Positions 1 through 11,892 of a stretch of 64,000 bases of DNA are shown here, piece after piece. The translations under genes were made by a program, and so were the position numbers. The notes beneath the pieces were generated by a model, which worked only from the letters and a program-made list of their open reading frames with translations, searched no databases and was not told where the DNA came from. Numbering within the stretch: position 1 is the first letter of the stretch; the number at the start of each line of letters is the position of its first letter. The stretch covers positions 472,062-536,061 of the forward strand of contig CABFPE010000226.1 in NCBI GenBank assembly GCA_900660155.1, given 5' to 3'. The DNA comes from Hofstenia miamia (taxonomy: Eukaryota; Xenacoelomorpha; Acoela; Hofsteniidae).

Positions 1-1140
1 AAAGAGTTTCTGCTTTATGTTTACGGTATTCTTAATTACTTGATTATCAGTCGTGCTTAAATTAAAGCGTCGTGATTTATTAACTACTCGGCGGGTTTTT
101 AGCGGTGCTACTTTGTTTAGGGCTTGATTGATCTGTGCCGCGATGTAATTTAGCATGTGGGAACCAGAATTTAGAGTAAAAATATAGTCGAATGGAACAT
201 TTTTAAGTAAATTTTCCATGATCTCATCTGAATAATTTTTCAAATCCCTAGAAAAATTCGTTTTAAATTTAGGAAGCTTAACTTGAATCTTACTAGTATA
301 AATACAGAGTGCGTGATCACTGAAGGATTCAAGGATATAAGTCTTATATATAGTTTCCGAACTGGATAAAAAATAATCAATTAATGTTGTTTTTCGAGTG
401 GGAGTTTGAGTGTTGATTATTTTTAAATTATAAATAGCGCATAATACCTTCAATGATTTTTTTTCATAAAAATTTAAATAGTTGATGTTAAGGTCACCTA
501 ATATGTTTAGTGAGTAATTATTGCTGGGAATATCTGAAATTTCATTGCATTTATACTTTATATAGTCTACAAGAAAGTTCTTATTTGGATTAAAAGTAAC
601 ATTAATTAATTCATTTTCTGCAGAATTTGTAGGTGATTTAATTTCTATCCATAATGATTTAAAAACAGAATGATCTGATTCAAATTCTTTCTTACGTATT
701 GGATTTAAAACTTTTGGTAAAATTAGCATGAGGCCACCACCTCTACTATCTCTATTTTTAACAAAAACACTAAAATTTTCGAAATCTGGATTGAACAAAT
801 TTGGATTAATATCATTGTTTAACCAAGTTTCTGTAATAGAAAAAATTGAATTTGAGCCAAATTGAGATGCAATTTTAAGAAAATGATTTCTATTTGAATT
901 CAGACTTCTGGCGTTTAGATAAATATATTTAAAATTATTTTTATAATGATTCGCTAAATTTTCAAGATTACATTCATCTAAGATTGGGCCAGGATTTAAT
1001 TCTTTATCTCCTGCTAGAATAATTAAATTATTATAAAAGTAATCATGGATGAAAGTAAGAAAATTTTTGCTAAATTTTAGTGATAATTCATAGTAGTGTT
1101 GATAATGAAATTTGTGTGTGTGTATGCGTGGATGTCTCAC
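1..1140 (-). mobile_element. LINE (CR1/L2/jockey-like non-LTR retrotransposon): N-terminus and APE endonuclease domain
   Basis: Translation of the minus strand gives a continuous frame running leftwards off the window edge. It carries the apurinic/apyrimidinic-type endonuclease signature of non-LTR retrotransposons: YLNARSLNS near 920, ITETWLN (acidic catalytic residue) near 830, RGGGLMLILP near 740, GDLNINYL near 500, TTLIDYFLSSS near 380 and SDHALCIY (catalytic Asp-His) near 320. This enzyme nicks target DNA to prime reverse transcription. The reverse transcriptase would lie left of base 1. Upstream of the endonuclease is a short hydrophobic N-terminal stretch ending in AGDKELNPGP (985-1014), which resembles the G-D-x-E-x-N-P-G-P motif seen in several CR1/L2-type elements. 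The frame appears open over most of this length, so the copy is not very old. The clade is inferred from motif style and was not tested. Confidence 0.85.
985..1014 (-). other. 2A-like DxExNPGP motif at the N-terminus of the LINE protein
   Basis: The codons read A-G-D-K-E-L-N-P-G-P immediately before the endonuclease. Viral and cellular 2A peptides share the core D-(V/I)-E-x-N-P-G-P, at which the ribosome skips a peptide bond between G and P. Only the V/I position differs here (K). A hydrophobic run (NNLIILA) precedes it, as in 2A-like signals known from some non-LTR elements. Whether it is active cannot be told from sequence. Confidence 0.5.
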
Positions 1141-1215
1141 GTGTATATATTATAATTTTACATTTTTAAGGAGTAATACAAATAAAAATAGTGTTTTCCA
1201 AAAGTTTATATATAC

Positions 1216-1258
<43 letters not shown>
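1216..1258. repeat. (TAA)n microsatellite
   Basis: About 14 uninterrupted TAA units directly abut the 5' side of the tRNA-like SINE head. Simple A/T-rich arrays are common at retroposon ends and may have grown from an earlier element's tail. Confidence 0.95.
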
Positions 1259-1259
<1 letters not shown>

Positions 1260-1480
1260 GGACCTAGTGGCCAAGGGGTAGAAGGCTAGACTGGGACCGC
1301 GAGGACGCCGGTTCGATCCCTCATTCCCTAGCAGGCCATAAATGGTCAGAGGGTGCGAAGAATCTCCGGTCAACAGGCGAACTCCATAATCGGGAGTGTG
1401 GACTCGAGAAGTGGCAGTATAGGATCCACACAGACCAATGGACAACGGCACAAGTGGACAAATGAGTAGAACAGGATAGC
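1259..1480 (+). mobile_element. tRNA-derived SINE head (Pol III A and B boxes)
   Basis: This is a GC-rich block in AT-rich surroundings. It holds an A-box-like TGGCCAAGGGGTAGAAGG (about 1268-1285) and a near-perfect B box GGTTCGATCCC (about 1311-1321), spaced as in a tRNA gene. The first bases GGGA can pair with TCCC about 65 bases on, like an acceptor stem, but the rest of the cloverleaf is degenerate, so it is not a working tRNA gene. It continues without a break into the LINE-like coding block, so it may be a SINE next to a LINE or an internal Pol III-type promoter region of a composite element. Confidence 0.6.
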
Positions 1481-2285
1481 ATTGGAGTGTTACAGAAGAA
1501 GCAGACCAGATGAGAGGGGTTATAGGAAGAGAATGTTGGAAGAACGGAAAAAAGAAGAAACAGGATTAGAAGTTACAGAGAAGAGGCTTCCAGGTCAGGT
1601 CAGAAAGTTAAAACTGGATGAGAATAAGGGAAAAAGAAAAGCTGAACAGGCGAAGCAAAAGAAAAATGAAGTGCCAGATGTAGTAGTAGTGGTAGAAACA
1701 GCAGAAACCGCAGCTGTAGAAACAGAGACATCAATCAAGGAAAGGATGAAGAAAGAAATAGAAGACAGAAGTAGGTTGCCAGTACCAAGAGGCATTAAGA
1801 GAAGCAAGTTAGCAGTAGAGACAGCAAAGGTTAACAAACTATTAGAAAGACTGTAACAGAGATAAACAGGTTAGTGTATGCAGGTGCATGGGACAACAAG
1901 AAGATAAGGGAGACAGAAAGCCAGCATGGGAGAGAAGAATTGAGAATAAAGTGGCAAAGATTAGGCAGCAAATAGGGAAGATCAGGACAAGTAAGGCGGT
2001 GCAGGACAGGTGCAGGGTAGGTAAAGGGAAGACTATAGACACTGCAAGAGAAGAGCTAAAGCAGAGATTAGTTGCAGAAGCTGAGAAACTGAGAAAATAT
2101 AGGGCAAGGGCAAAGCAGGCAAGAGACAATATAAAGTTTGAGACTCAAGAAGGAAGATTCTACAAAGAACTAGATGCAGGAGAAAAGGCTACAGCTAGAG
2201 CAGGCGAAGATGCAGTAAGGTTCTGGGAGAATATATGGGGAAGTGAGGGACCAGAGATAGAGAGCGAGCAGATATATATAATGCG
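1481..2285 (+). pseudogene. Non-LTR retrotransposon fragment: N-terminal region upstream of reverse transcriptase
   Basis: Two plus-strand frames carry a GC-richer, Lys/Glu/Arg-rich sequence. The first (1482-1856) is highly charged, with an RKRMLEERKKEE-type coil and a Val/Glu/Thr stretch. The second (about 1888-2280) reads KPAWERRIENKVAKIRQQIG, then a KLRKYRARAKQARDN segment, then FYKELDAGE and AVRFWENIWGSEG. The order W-x-RRIE / KxRRYKAR / FYxEL / FWxxIW is the segment found just N-terminal to the reverse transcriptase in a widespread group of metazoan LINEs. The frame changes between the two blocks, and the copy stops at the FW-IW motif before any RT, so it is a broken 5' fragment. The clade is not certain. 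Confidence 0.65.
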
Positions 2286-2299
2286 TTTTGACCTATCTT

Positions 2300-2450
2300 A
2301 TTTATTTAGTTTAGAAAATCATTTCTTTTTTGAATTGAGACTTCTAGCATTGAGATATACGAATTTATAGTTATTACAGTAATTTCGTTTATTTTCTATT
2401 TGTGATAATTTTAAAATTGGTCCGGGGGTAAAGTTTAAAGCATTATATAA
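2300..2450 (-). pseudogene. Scrap of a second copy of the same LINE family as 1-1140
   Basis: Minus-strand translation gives TPGPILKL near 2425 and KFVYLNARSLNSKKK near 2355. These line up with NPGPILDE and KYIYLNARSLNSNRN of the element at the left edge. Only about 150 bases are recognisable and the frame then stops. It overlaps the same part of the LINE rather than continuing it, so it is an independent, older copy, not the other side of a single interrupted element. Confidence 0.6.
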
Positions 2451-5400
2451 AGATTAAATGAAAGGAAAGAAAAAACATATATGAATCAAAATAATAAATT
2501 CATGAAAAAGAAAATTTAAGTTTCACCCATGATATTATACAACATTGCATATAAAAATATTGTTCTAAAATTCAAAAATTGAAAGAGAAAAATGTAATTT
2601 CAGAATTTAGCTTTACCAGACAGCTATTATGAGGCAAACAGAGGAGAAAATAATAATTTTTTGGATAAATTATATTTGATATACAATAAATGGATATTAT
2701 TTTATAAAACCACACATGCATAACTTAAACGAAAGGTATTAGCCAAAATCCTAATGAGAGCAGTTTGATCAGAATGAAATATGCGGATTTATAAACTGAT
2801 TATATAAGTATTGCATTAGTTGAGATAATTCCATTTTACGTTAGAATAAAAAAGAATGCTTTGGTATTTTTCGATGCGATAAATGCTAGCACAGTTTCTT
2901 GCATAAAATACCTTCTCATGTTTAACCTGACAAGTGATTGGATTTAAAATATTTTACAAACTCATTGCCATTGCTCTGCGAATTTCTCATTGTCATGTTC
3001 ATCTACTAAACAGCTTTTTGTTTCTAACTATCATCAAATTAACATCTCCTTTGTTTTCTTTTCCAATATATTTTTATACTCCTTTGTGTATGTCTTCTAC
3101 CAGTCAATTATAATTGACAATACAAACAATATAGATTTCACAAAATTTCATTATTACAATAAATTTTAAAAATTTCATTGGTGATCCTAATTAAGTCAGG
3201 AATATAGGCTCTATTTTGGTCAATAATATTACTATTCCTATCGCAACAATGAATTATTTCTATAATATATAAAAAAATTTTAAAATGATTTAAAGAATGG
3301 TATTTGGAAAGGTTAACTCTTGATTTGCTTCTAAGAATTTGGGAAAAGATAAAAGTCCTATTCAATCAACAATAAAGCTTAGCTTGCCATACAAAAAGTC
3401 AGAGGTCGCGGTGTCGAAAGTGACTTCAGATTTTGCATACCTTTATTATTTCTTGAGTAATAATAATAAGCATTTAAGAAGTTTTTAGATAACCACTGAA
3501 ACTTTTTAAGAATTCCTAAACTGCTTAATGTTAAAGACAGACTTAGGTTACTTCACATATTTCTATTAAATATTGCATATCTCACTATATTCCATTTTCT
3601 ATACATTTTTTCTTGGAATTTTTCCATTGACTAGTAAAATTCAAATTATTTCTTCGAATTAAACCATTGTTATAAATTTTCAAAATAAGAAATTTTTGCT
3701 TTTCGATTAATCACAATGAAAGAATTCAAAATTTAGTTTAAAAGTTGAACAGTATAAATACAAATGTAAGCAAAATATTAGTTTATTTTATCTATACATT
3801 CCATTGCTATTGAAGTCTGCTTCTATAAATTCCGAAAGAATTTTCAATTTCAAATGTCATTAAAGAGACTTTTAACTGAATTATTGTTTGCAAATCTGAT
3901 ATCGATTATTAGAAACTTTCTAAACTATACTCAAAATTTCCTCCAGCAATTTAAAAAGGCAAGATCCCCCACATTGACATGAACTTTGTTTGCTAGACAA
4001 AATAACAACAACATTCCAAATCGTGATGTTAATTAAACAATACTAATAAACAGCAGGGCGCCCAGGATTTAACAGAGGGAGTATAATATTTAAATAATGA
4101 TTGACACTCAAAATTCAGTATAAGGTTTATATATGTATACATTATATATAAGGCTATGCAATGAATCATGCATAAATTGTGTATCATAGAATATTATTTT
4201 TTTTAGTAATTTTATGTGCATACATATATTTTCAAATATTTAGTATATGTGTATACATGAAGATTAGATGGTAGAATCAAAAATATACTTTCTAAAAATT
4301 ATCGAATCGATATTATAAAGATTTTGTGTGAGGGAATTCATTCAATACGTGTGAAATTTGATTTTAGAGGAATACTCACTGATTGGACGAGAGTGTGCTT
4401 GGATGCAAGAGTGCAAATATCCAATCAGCAACTCACTATCAATTTTCTGGGAAGTCGCAAGTGAAAAACGTTGTGCAAGACATTAGCTATCGCCAAGAAA
4501 TTTCGCAGTTTGACTTTTCATTACAACTTAACGAGTTGGTAGCTAACGCAACTTATAATACTCAACAAAAATGTCCAAATTTCTCTGTCGATGAAATCAT
4601 TGGCAAAATCATGGGACATTCCAACCTCGCTATCCTATTGACTATGAACAATGAACCATAATTCCAAGAAATAATCCAAAGTATTTCGACCCGCCAACTA
4701 CTGCTAGAGGTCACATCATTTTTTATATTAGGCAATTTAACATGAGGCCTATTTTCAAAACAGGCTATGCAATCTGTTTTTGCTCATTTTAAGAAAACAC
4801 TTGCTTCTTTATTGTTTTTCCAGCAACTACTAAGACACTATACGATTGCGTAAGCAAAAACTTGTAAAGCTTTCGTCATGTGTTTACAAAATACATTTAG
4901 ATAGTCATCTCAATGAATTTTGGTAAAGACGTCAACTAGTATTTGATTGTAAACTTTGCCAAACATTTCTTTCAAAATGTACAATAATCAGCAATAACTT
5001 ATACTAAAAAAATTAGCATCAAGTAAAGTGATTTTTTATTAATACAGGTGGTCTTACCAAAAAAAGGAATATAGCCTGTAGGTTAATATCTTTTTGCTGA
5101 TTTTTAGAATTGTCTTTGACGTCAAGTTAGAAAATAATTGTTTTTCCAAAAACTAAGTAATTTTTTTCAATTTTTTTAAAAGATTAATGCATAAATAACT
5201 CGAATTCCACATAAATTATAGCCTAAAGAATCTCATCTTGAAAAAAAACATTAAGATAGGCATAAAGATTTTAAGGTAACGGCAATTTTTGCGAGAAAGT
5301 AGTAAATGTACAATGAAGCGCATCAACTGCAAAATTTATTCAAACTAGTAAAGAAAATTATTTGAAGAGTCTAAATTTTTATAACAAAAAACTTCTTATA

Positions 5401-5789
5401 GGGTATTCGAAAAATTTGCAAATGGCTGATATTTTATGCTACATGTATATAAATTAAAAAGGCCCGATTTCATAAAAACTAATTAAAGTAAGTTCGTCCA
5501 AAGCTAGCTCAAGCTCAAATGGCAATGACTCAGCGCATACCCAATGGGCCACCTAAGATCACTAGACATTCATAGCAGAGAAAGTCACACATGGCATTGA
5601 ACATGGCTTCCGAGCAGAGCGACTAGTGGACTTTCTCGTTCATGTTGGTGGGAGTTATTTCTTTGATCCAGGCATGATAACTTTCACAATCAAAATAAAA
5701 AATGTACTATATTTGACAATTAATAAGACAAAAAACTCAATTACAAAATAAAATTAACAATCAAAATTTAATTCATATATTAAATAATA
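2451..5789. other. AT-rich flank downstream of the spectrin-like gene, no recognised gene
   Basis: It is mostly AT-rich single-copy-looking sequence. One open stretch (4383-4661, plus strand, 92 codons after a stop; contains the peptide NELVANATYNTQQKCPNF) has somewhat coding-like composition but matches no family I know. A GC-richer patch lies at about 5495-5660. TTTATT at 5335-5340 is AATAAA on the minus strand and is a possible polyadenylation signal for the gene ending at 5790, some 450 bases past its stop. Nothing else can be supported. Confidence 0.4.
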
Positions 5790-6323
5790 TTAATTCTTGA
5801 TACTATGATCCTTAGAAACGAGTTTTTTGGAAGGGGGTAAGAAGGCCAGACATTCATATTGTTCACTTTTTGGAATAGCAGATACAGACTCTCCAGGTAA
5901 ATTTTTGGATAAAAACGGGAATTCGATAGAAACTGAATGACCACAATGAGAGCAAATAGAACTTATTCTTCTGTCTGCTGGAAGAGAAGTATTCTGTAGA
6001 TATGAAATTTCAGAGGTACACACATTGAAAAATGTAAATTTGTCAAGTTTATCAGTTGGCTTAGAAAGCTCCGAGAGGCTTTCTCGTGACTGTGAGAGGT
6101 TTTCTCTTGAGTTGCAGAGTGAACGTGAGAGAGAGGGTGAACCTGACTCTAGAATGGGCGATATAACTGAGGGTCTCTTTGTAGCTGATCTTGGGCGCAC
6201 CTTACCCTTTGAAACGCCTGTGCTATTCATTCGTCGACGCCCGCCTTTCTTAGATAGCTCACGGCCTTTTTTATTGATTTCATTTATTTCTTTTTCATGG
6301 CCTTCTATTTCAGATTTTATCTC
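5790..6323 (-). CDS. Terminal exon: end of coiled coil plus Ser/Arg-rich C-terminal tail
   Basis: The acceptor TTTAG lies just above 6323; the frame is phase 0 and ends in TAA at 5790-5792 (177 codons plus stop). The first 25-30 residues (EIKSEIEGHEKEINEINKK) finish a coiled coil. A basic cluster KKGGRRRMNS follows, then a low-complexity Ser/Arg/Leu region with SLSRSLCNSRENLSQSRESL, which has the look of a phosphorylation- or microtubule-binding tail. Further on is CSHCGH, a lone Cys/His pair that is not enough for a zinc finger. The tail differs from the KASH ending of nesprins. An antisense open frame at 6025-6327 is a shadow of this exon. Confidence 0.8.
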   Translation of the reverse strand, partial: EIKSEIEGHEKEINEINKKGRELSKKGGRRRMNSTGVSKGKVRPRSATKRPSVISPILESGSPSLSRSLCNSRENLSQSRESLSELSKPTDKLDKFTFFNVCTSEISYLQNTSLPADRRISSICSHCGHSVSIEFPFLSKNLPGESVSAIPKSEQYECLAFLPPSKKLVSKDHSIKN

Positions 6324-9300
6324 CTAAACACCATAATATAAAATATGATTATCATAAAAATTCAATAAACTATAAATTTTAGTACAAAATAATAGACAAT
6401 AGTGAAATTAAAATTCCAAATAAATGGAATTGGATACACTTAATTAACGTTGGAGAAAGCTACTGCAGAGGGAGGACATTCTAATTTCATATAAAATTAA
6501 TAAACTTTGAATTCCGGATGTAATCAATATGATATATGGCTATATTTGCAAATTGATAAATACAAATTCATAGACGAAAATTGACAAATAAAATTATTGA
6601 TATTTTGTAAACTATTGTTAGATCCAATTAAAAATGTTAACAATATTATGAAGAAAATTCGTTCTAAAAAACACTTCGTAAAAATATTATCCGTCTTGTG
6701 CAGAATTTCTCCTAGTTTATTAGGAAATTTCGAAATCGTTGAATCTGTACACATCTTGGGTAAATCTGCTCCGCATTTATGATGAAAATTGTGCTAAGAA
6801 TAATTTTTTTCCATGAGAAATGTGATAAACTTTCAAATGCTTCCATTACCAAATGCTCAGATAACAATGCGGTGTGAAGCTCCTCTCAGTAGCAACAAGT
6901 CAATTCAGATCTTTTTTCTAGATAGATCACGCTAGGCCAGAGGTTGTGTTGGGCAAGGCGTTTAAAATTTTTTTAAACAAATCATTATAGACGGCAAAAA
7001 AATTGCATGGGTTAATTAGGGTCAAGTAATAGTAAAAACAGCGTCGGTTATGCTATTTTCACATTTGAATATAGCCAGAGAGAAAGTATTCAGTTTAGTC
7101 ATAAACTGAATTGGAATTCAAATTTAAAAAAACCTTTATGGTGTTAAGACTCCATTAGACATCATCAAACATACAAGATGCCTAGCAACAATGAGCAGCT
7201 GTCGGCATTTTTTAGAGCCGGTTGTCGAATCCGTAGCCGTTAATTTCAGTCGCCGTATTCGAGTTTATATCATACTTTTATACATATGTTTAAATAATAA
7301 TGTTTCTTATGATCATGGGTTCATTATGTAATACTTGATTTAAAAAAAACAATTCGGCACTTTATCCGACTTTTTATAGTTTGAAATCTTTCTCTTTTAG
7401 GTGTAATTTCAACTTTGAGATCAGTACGGCTTAAGAAAAAATACCGTTCTGTCGGTTTCGGTAAGGGCAGTATCATAAGTCGGAGTTGGCTTATAAACTA
7501 CTATTCAAAGTCAAATTTTGTTCGTAATACAAGACAAAAATTTAACACACACAAATAAATTTAAATTAACTGACATAAATGAATCATATTTTTGCATTTG
7601 CTTAAACAATAAACCCTTTCGGGAAGGAAACGTTTAAAACGTTCTCTTTTCCTTTCTGAAGTGTTTTAGAATTTCCTCTTAAAACTTCAGTGAATCCGAC
7701 GATCGCTAATATTTGGAAATTCAGGTACAAAATTCATTAAAGCATTGGGAAAATTTTGAATCGTGTAATTGCTCTATATAGGAATCAAACCCGGCTTAAT
7801 AATAGCCATCAGTGATGTGATATTCGCTGAGTAATCAAATACCAGTGAATTGCTTTGCTGTTGCAATGACCTGTTTTCAGAGTATATATCCAGTTCCAGT
7901 TGATAGATTGTGGCTCTGTTGCTGAGCAAGATTTATCAAATGACTGACATAGATGAAAAGTATTTTGAAAATTATTACTACAAAAATGAGAATATCACTG
8001 ATGAATCAGATAATTCTGACACGGACGATGACCCCAGTGGAAATTAATGTGCTTGAGATACATCACCTCAAGGTCCACAAAATCTCGATTCGATTAATGA
8101 AGAGTGGCAACTTACGACCAATTTAATTTCTGCTGAGCAATATACTGACGAGTTTTTGCTTCTTTAACTTCTTATGGGAATTCATGAACACGCTATTTTC
8201 AGAGATGGTCTCGAAAGGGCTAACCAAAGAAATTTGCACCTGCATCCGTTTGTTTGCTGAGTTGTATTTGGAAACTGTTGTTCTATTGGTATTTTTATAC
8301 GTTTGACTTAGAAACGGTATTGGCAGTGAATCGTCGACATTTATTTTTTGAAAAAATTCGATTGATTTTTAGCAACATGACATATTGCATTGTTTTGCTG
8401 GAATACGTATATGTCTACACGATAACTCTCTATGGTTTTTGGCATGCCTCATCTAACAGTCAAATGCAGTTTTCTGAGGTAATGTAACGTCTAACCCGTC
8501 TAAGAATCAGAAAACCATGAAATGCAATACATTCCCAAACCGAAATTGAGTGTTACTAGTAATTTTCTTTAATTTTAGAATTTCAAAAATTTGGAATTTA
8601 AAGAAAAACAACTCTGCAGAGAAATGGAAGTTCATTAAACAAGGTTAATTCTCTGTCCATTTATGACACTGAATGCATTGCGCTTTTTCCAAGGATTGAT
8701 GTCTAGAAAATATGATACGAATCATATATCATACCATTGTCAAGCCAACTGTGTTCTATGGTATCCAAATAGCAGTTTCTTTTTTGGAAAAGCCAATTAT
8801 TACACATTGAACTCTTTGAACGCCTACTACTATTCACGATTTGTATTTAATACTGAGATTTATCTTGATAGAATCTATTAAACAGTGTACTAAGTAAGTT
8901 TGCATGTTTTCGCAATTATTGTATGCAAGCGTTTTTATTGATTTTAATAATAAAATATTTCTTAAACAAATTCCAAAGGCTTATAACTCATAAAATAAAG
9001 ATATCCCAAATATGAAAGCATCAAAGGGGAGAAGAGTGGCTATTCTTTCGCCTTCGTTCTAAAACGCGTCTGAATGCCACAAACTTCTGACTTTACCCTA
9101 GTTGAATTCTTTAAAGTTTCTTGAAAATTTCTTTGCAAGAAATTGGGAAGGTTTTTAAAGATCTTAAATAATCTTTAAGAAAGATTAAAGATTATATGTA
9201 ATCTTCAAGAAGCCATTAAAATATTAAAGATTTAACAGGATTTTTTAATGAATATCATTTGCAGATTAATCAGGCATTTAAGAATTGTATAATGTCTAAA

Positions 9301-9910
9301 AATGAAGTCACTATTATATACAAGCTTATTTTGGCACATTGTCTAAACTTCAATCACTTAGCATCAAGAACAGACATAACTGCATTACAGTTACCCAAAA
9401 TTGCATCAAAGCAAACTGATGTTTATTAATCATACTCCAAAATATCAATTGTCACATCAAAGCTGTTAAGCAATTATAATTTTATCATCAAATAAATTTC
9501 ACATTGCAAAAAGTGTCCTTTTTATGTTCTTCAAAATTGTGTTAATAATTTTGCCTACTATAAATTTAAATATAATATTTCTACTTTGATTAGATTGAAA
9601 AATAATTTGTAGAAGGGACATAAAGAAACATATCAAATTGAATTTTACAAGTTTTCAAACAATAACGCTGAAATATTGCATAAATTACTTAACAAACTTT
9701 CACAAATTAATTGGAAATTTTATAAAAGACTTATAGAAAATGTTTTGAAATATACAAAGCAAAGTTCATTCATTTAAATGGCCACCATACGATTTAATGT
9801 TACATACCAATTCAAAACGGATTGACCTCATGCATCTTGTCTATAATATAATTATTTTAGAATTTTAGGAATATTTAATGAATACAATTTCTAGATAAAT
9901 GAAAAGATAC
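6324..9910. other. Intron of the spectrin-like gene with unassigned GC-rich patches
   Basis: It is AT-rich, with two short GC-richer patches at about 7190-7265 (GAGCCGGTTGTCGAATCC) and 7420-7490 (GTCGGTTTCGGTAAGGGC) that look like ends of a small decayed DNA element, though I could not pair terminal repeats. At 7939-8047 on the plus strand is a short acidic open frame (MTDIDEKYFENYYYKNEN, then DESDNSDTDDDPSGN and stop), perhaps the start of an old transposase; it is not recognised. The rest shows nothing clear. Confidence 0.4.
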
Positions 9911-10108
9911 CTGAAATTCTTTGACGGACTTAATAAAAGCCTCGTGATTACTTGGCTTTGTTTTGGTTTTCATCTTGTTTAATCTTTGCTGAAGAAGTTC
10001 AATTTTCTCACTGTGCTCTTTGATCTTCTCGTCATAATCGTTTTGGATTTTAACAGATTCTTCCAAAACAACGACTTGATCTTTTGCTTCACTCTCGATA
10101 TGCTCTAA
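9911..10108 (-). CDS. Exon: coiled-coil segment
   Basis: Acceptor CTTCTAG lies above 10108 and the donor is CAG|GTATCT below 9911; 198 bases, phase 0 at both ends, 66 residues. It begins LEHIESEAKDQVVVLEES and contains KIELLQQRLNKMK, a clear heptad pattern without prolines except one TKPSN turn near its end. It continues the helical rod between the exon at 10981 and the last exon. Confidence 0.8.
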
Positions 10109-10675
10109 CTAGAAGTAAAAAAGTAATACTTCATAAATAAATGAATTTCAAAAATCGAAAATAGTTAATTATAGAGCTCATTAATTCAAACGGAATCTTT
10201 TGAAACGGTTTCCTGTAAATATTACTGTCATCCTTTGAACATACGATAAACATTAAAGTGAACAACAGTTTTAAATATTTCTCCGGAAAGAGACTAAAAT
10301 TAAACAAAATAATAATTTTTATATTAGTTTATGTACAATTCTAGTTTAACGACGAATAGCAGTAAGTTTCAGAGAGTGTAAATTCACAGCGGCATAAAAT
10401 TTTTAGAAGCAACAGTTCATATCCAAAGCTGGAAATCGGCGTGGGAAGGAATAATTCATATTTAAAGTTAAGATTAAAATAGCTAGTGGCCGCATGAATT
10501 TCTTCAGTGTCTTCTTTTTACTGCTTGAATAAATAACTTGAATAAACATAAATAGTAATTACAAGAGTAAATATGTAGATGAAATGAGATCTCAAATGAT
10601 ATATAATAATAATGCACGTTGAATACATGTACATGTAGAAAATGTAAGAAAGATGTATAAAACGATAAATTTTGT

Positions 10676-10738
10676 CACCCGGGCCTATGCTGACGGTATA
10701 TGGGTCCGGGCAGAAAAACCGGTCCGGTTCCAACTCTG
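10676..10738. mobile_element. hAT-type terminal-repeat remnant
   Basis: A GC-rich patch ends in CCGGTCCGGTTCCAACTCTG. Its complement starts CAGAGTTGGAACCGG, nearly the same terminus as the MITE at 20725-21255 (CAGAGTTGGAATCGG). No matching left end is seen, so this is a truncated copy lying in the 0.87-kb intron. Confidence 0.5.
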
Positions 10739-10980
10739 GTCATATGATTAACACTAAAATAGTGATTAATCCTTTGAGGACAAATTTGCATCTGATTTTT
10801 CAAAGAGAAGATCATAGAATAGAAACAAAATTTCTACAAATAACAAATTCAATGGTATCAACATAATCGGATGCTGCGTTTTTGATGAATGAATAATAAA
10901 GTAAGCAAAAGATCCTAAATTGTAATTTTGACCTATTGTCACTTTTCTAGTATTAATAATAAATATCTTGAATCTTTTAC

Positions 10981-11109
10981 CTGATCATTTAGTTGAGTGC
11001 TTTCATTTTCAACAAGAGTTGCTTCGCCAATTTTATTTGCTAAATCCTTTTTCTTTTCCATAACTTCTTTTGCCTCATTCTTTTTATTTACCATTTCGTC
11101 AACAAGTTT
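10981..11109 (-). CDS. Exon: coiled-coil segment
   Basis: Acceptor ATTTAG lies above 11109 and the donor is CAG|GTAAAA below 10981; 129 bases, phase 0 at both ends, 43 residues. The peptide starts KLVDEMVNKKNEAKEVMEKK and ends ENESTQLNDQ. It is strongly charged and helix-prone with no globular motif. It sits between a 0.87-kb intron and a 7.8-kb intron. Confidence 0.78.
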
Positions 11110-11892
11110 CTAAATTCAACACACATTAGAAAATATTATTGAGAAACTTAAGCTGATATTACAACAAAATACATTCGATTTCAAAGTTTAATGCAAAAGC
11201 CAGGAAAGATTTTCAAATTTTTAATTCAATAGGAACATAAACATCTATGAAGGTTAAATCATAGGACTTCATTTATGATGTATGAATCATTAACCGAAAA
11301 CTTGTGGTTTGGGTCAAAACGACTCATATCCGTAGTCTTAGTGTTACAAAGGAATAATTACAGCAGGAATAGAGCAATTTTAAAAAGATCATACTTATCT
11401 GTTAATCGAACATAGTGCGAGAATAAATTCTTTCAAGTTACACATGTATGATAGAGAGGGGAAATAAAAGTTCCAATTGTTAGAAAGGTTATTAAAAAAT
11501 AAAACGGATTGTGCTTTAACAATACGATGATCCTCTGTTGTACTAATGATTTAATTTTGATAAAATATTCATCCATGCAAAAGGTATTTCTTCATAATCG
11601 TTCGCAATTAGGGGGACCGCGAATAATCATTATAAAAAGAAGCAAAATAACCTTAAAACCCGAATTGGCAACGCTTTTCAAGAAATCCGGGTTGCATTTT
11701 ACAAAACAGTCTGCTTTGTTGGCACATGCAATTCTAGAAAATGTCTATTGATGCAAATTGCCAAAAAAATTCAAAAATAGTGAATTTTTTAGAAAGCAAA
11801 TGCACTTATCAACATACATATCTCACATTTTTAAGTATTAAATTGATGTTTGAATCATTCCCTATCGGTAATCTAATTAGGGTTGAATGAAC

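Noticed and set aside
1259-1332. Possible genuine tRNA gene
   Set aside because: A and B boxes are present but the cloverleaf stems do not pair well, and the sequence continues into a repeat, so it is a SINE-type head.
4383-4661. 92-codon plus-strand open frame downstream of the spectrin-like gene
   Set aside because: It starts just after a stop, has no Met in context and matches no family I know. Mentioned only within the flank.
6025-6327. Plus-strand open frame of 100 codons
   Set aside because: It is antisense to the terminal exon of the spectrin-like gene and is a shadow of its Ser/Arg-rich codons.
7985-8050. Possible hammerhead ribozyme (CTGATGA followed by GGAAA)
   Set aside because: The conserved CGAAA and the two flanking stems are not formed, and the bases fit a short acidic open frame instead.
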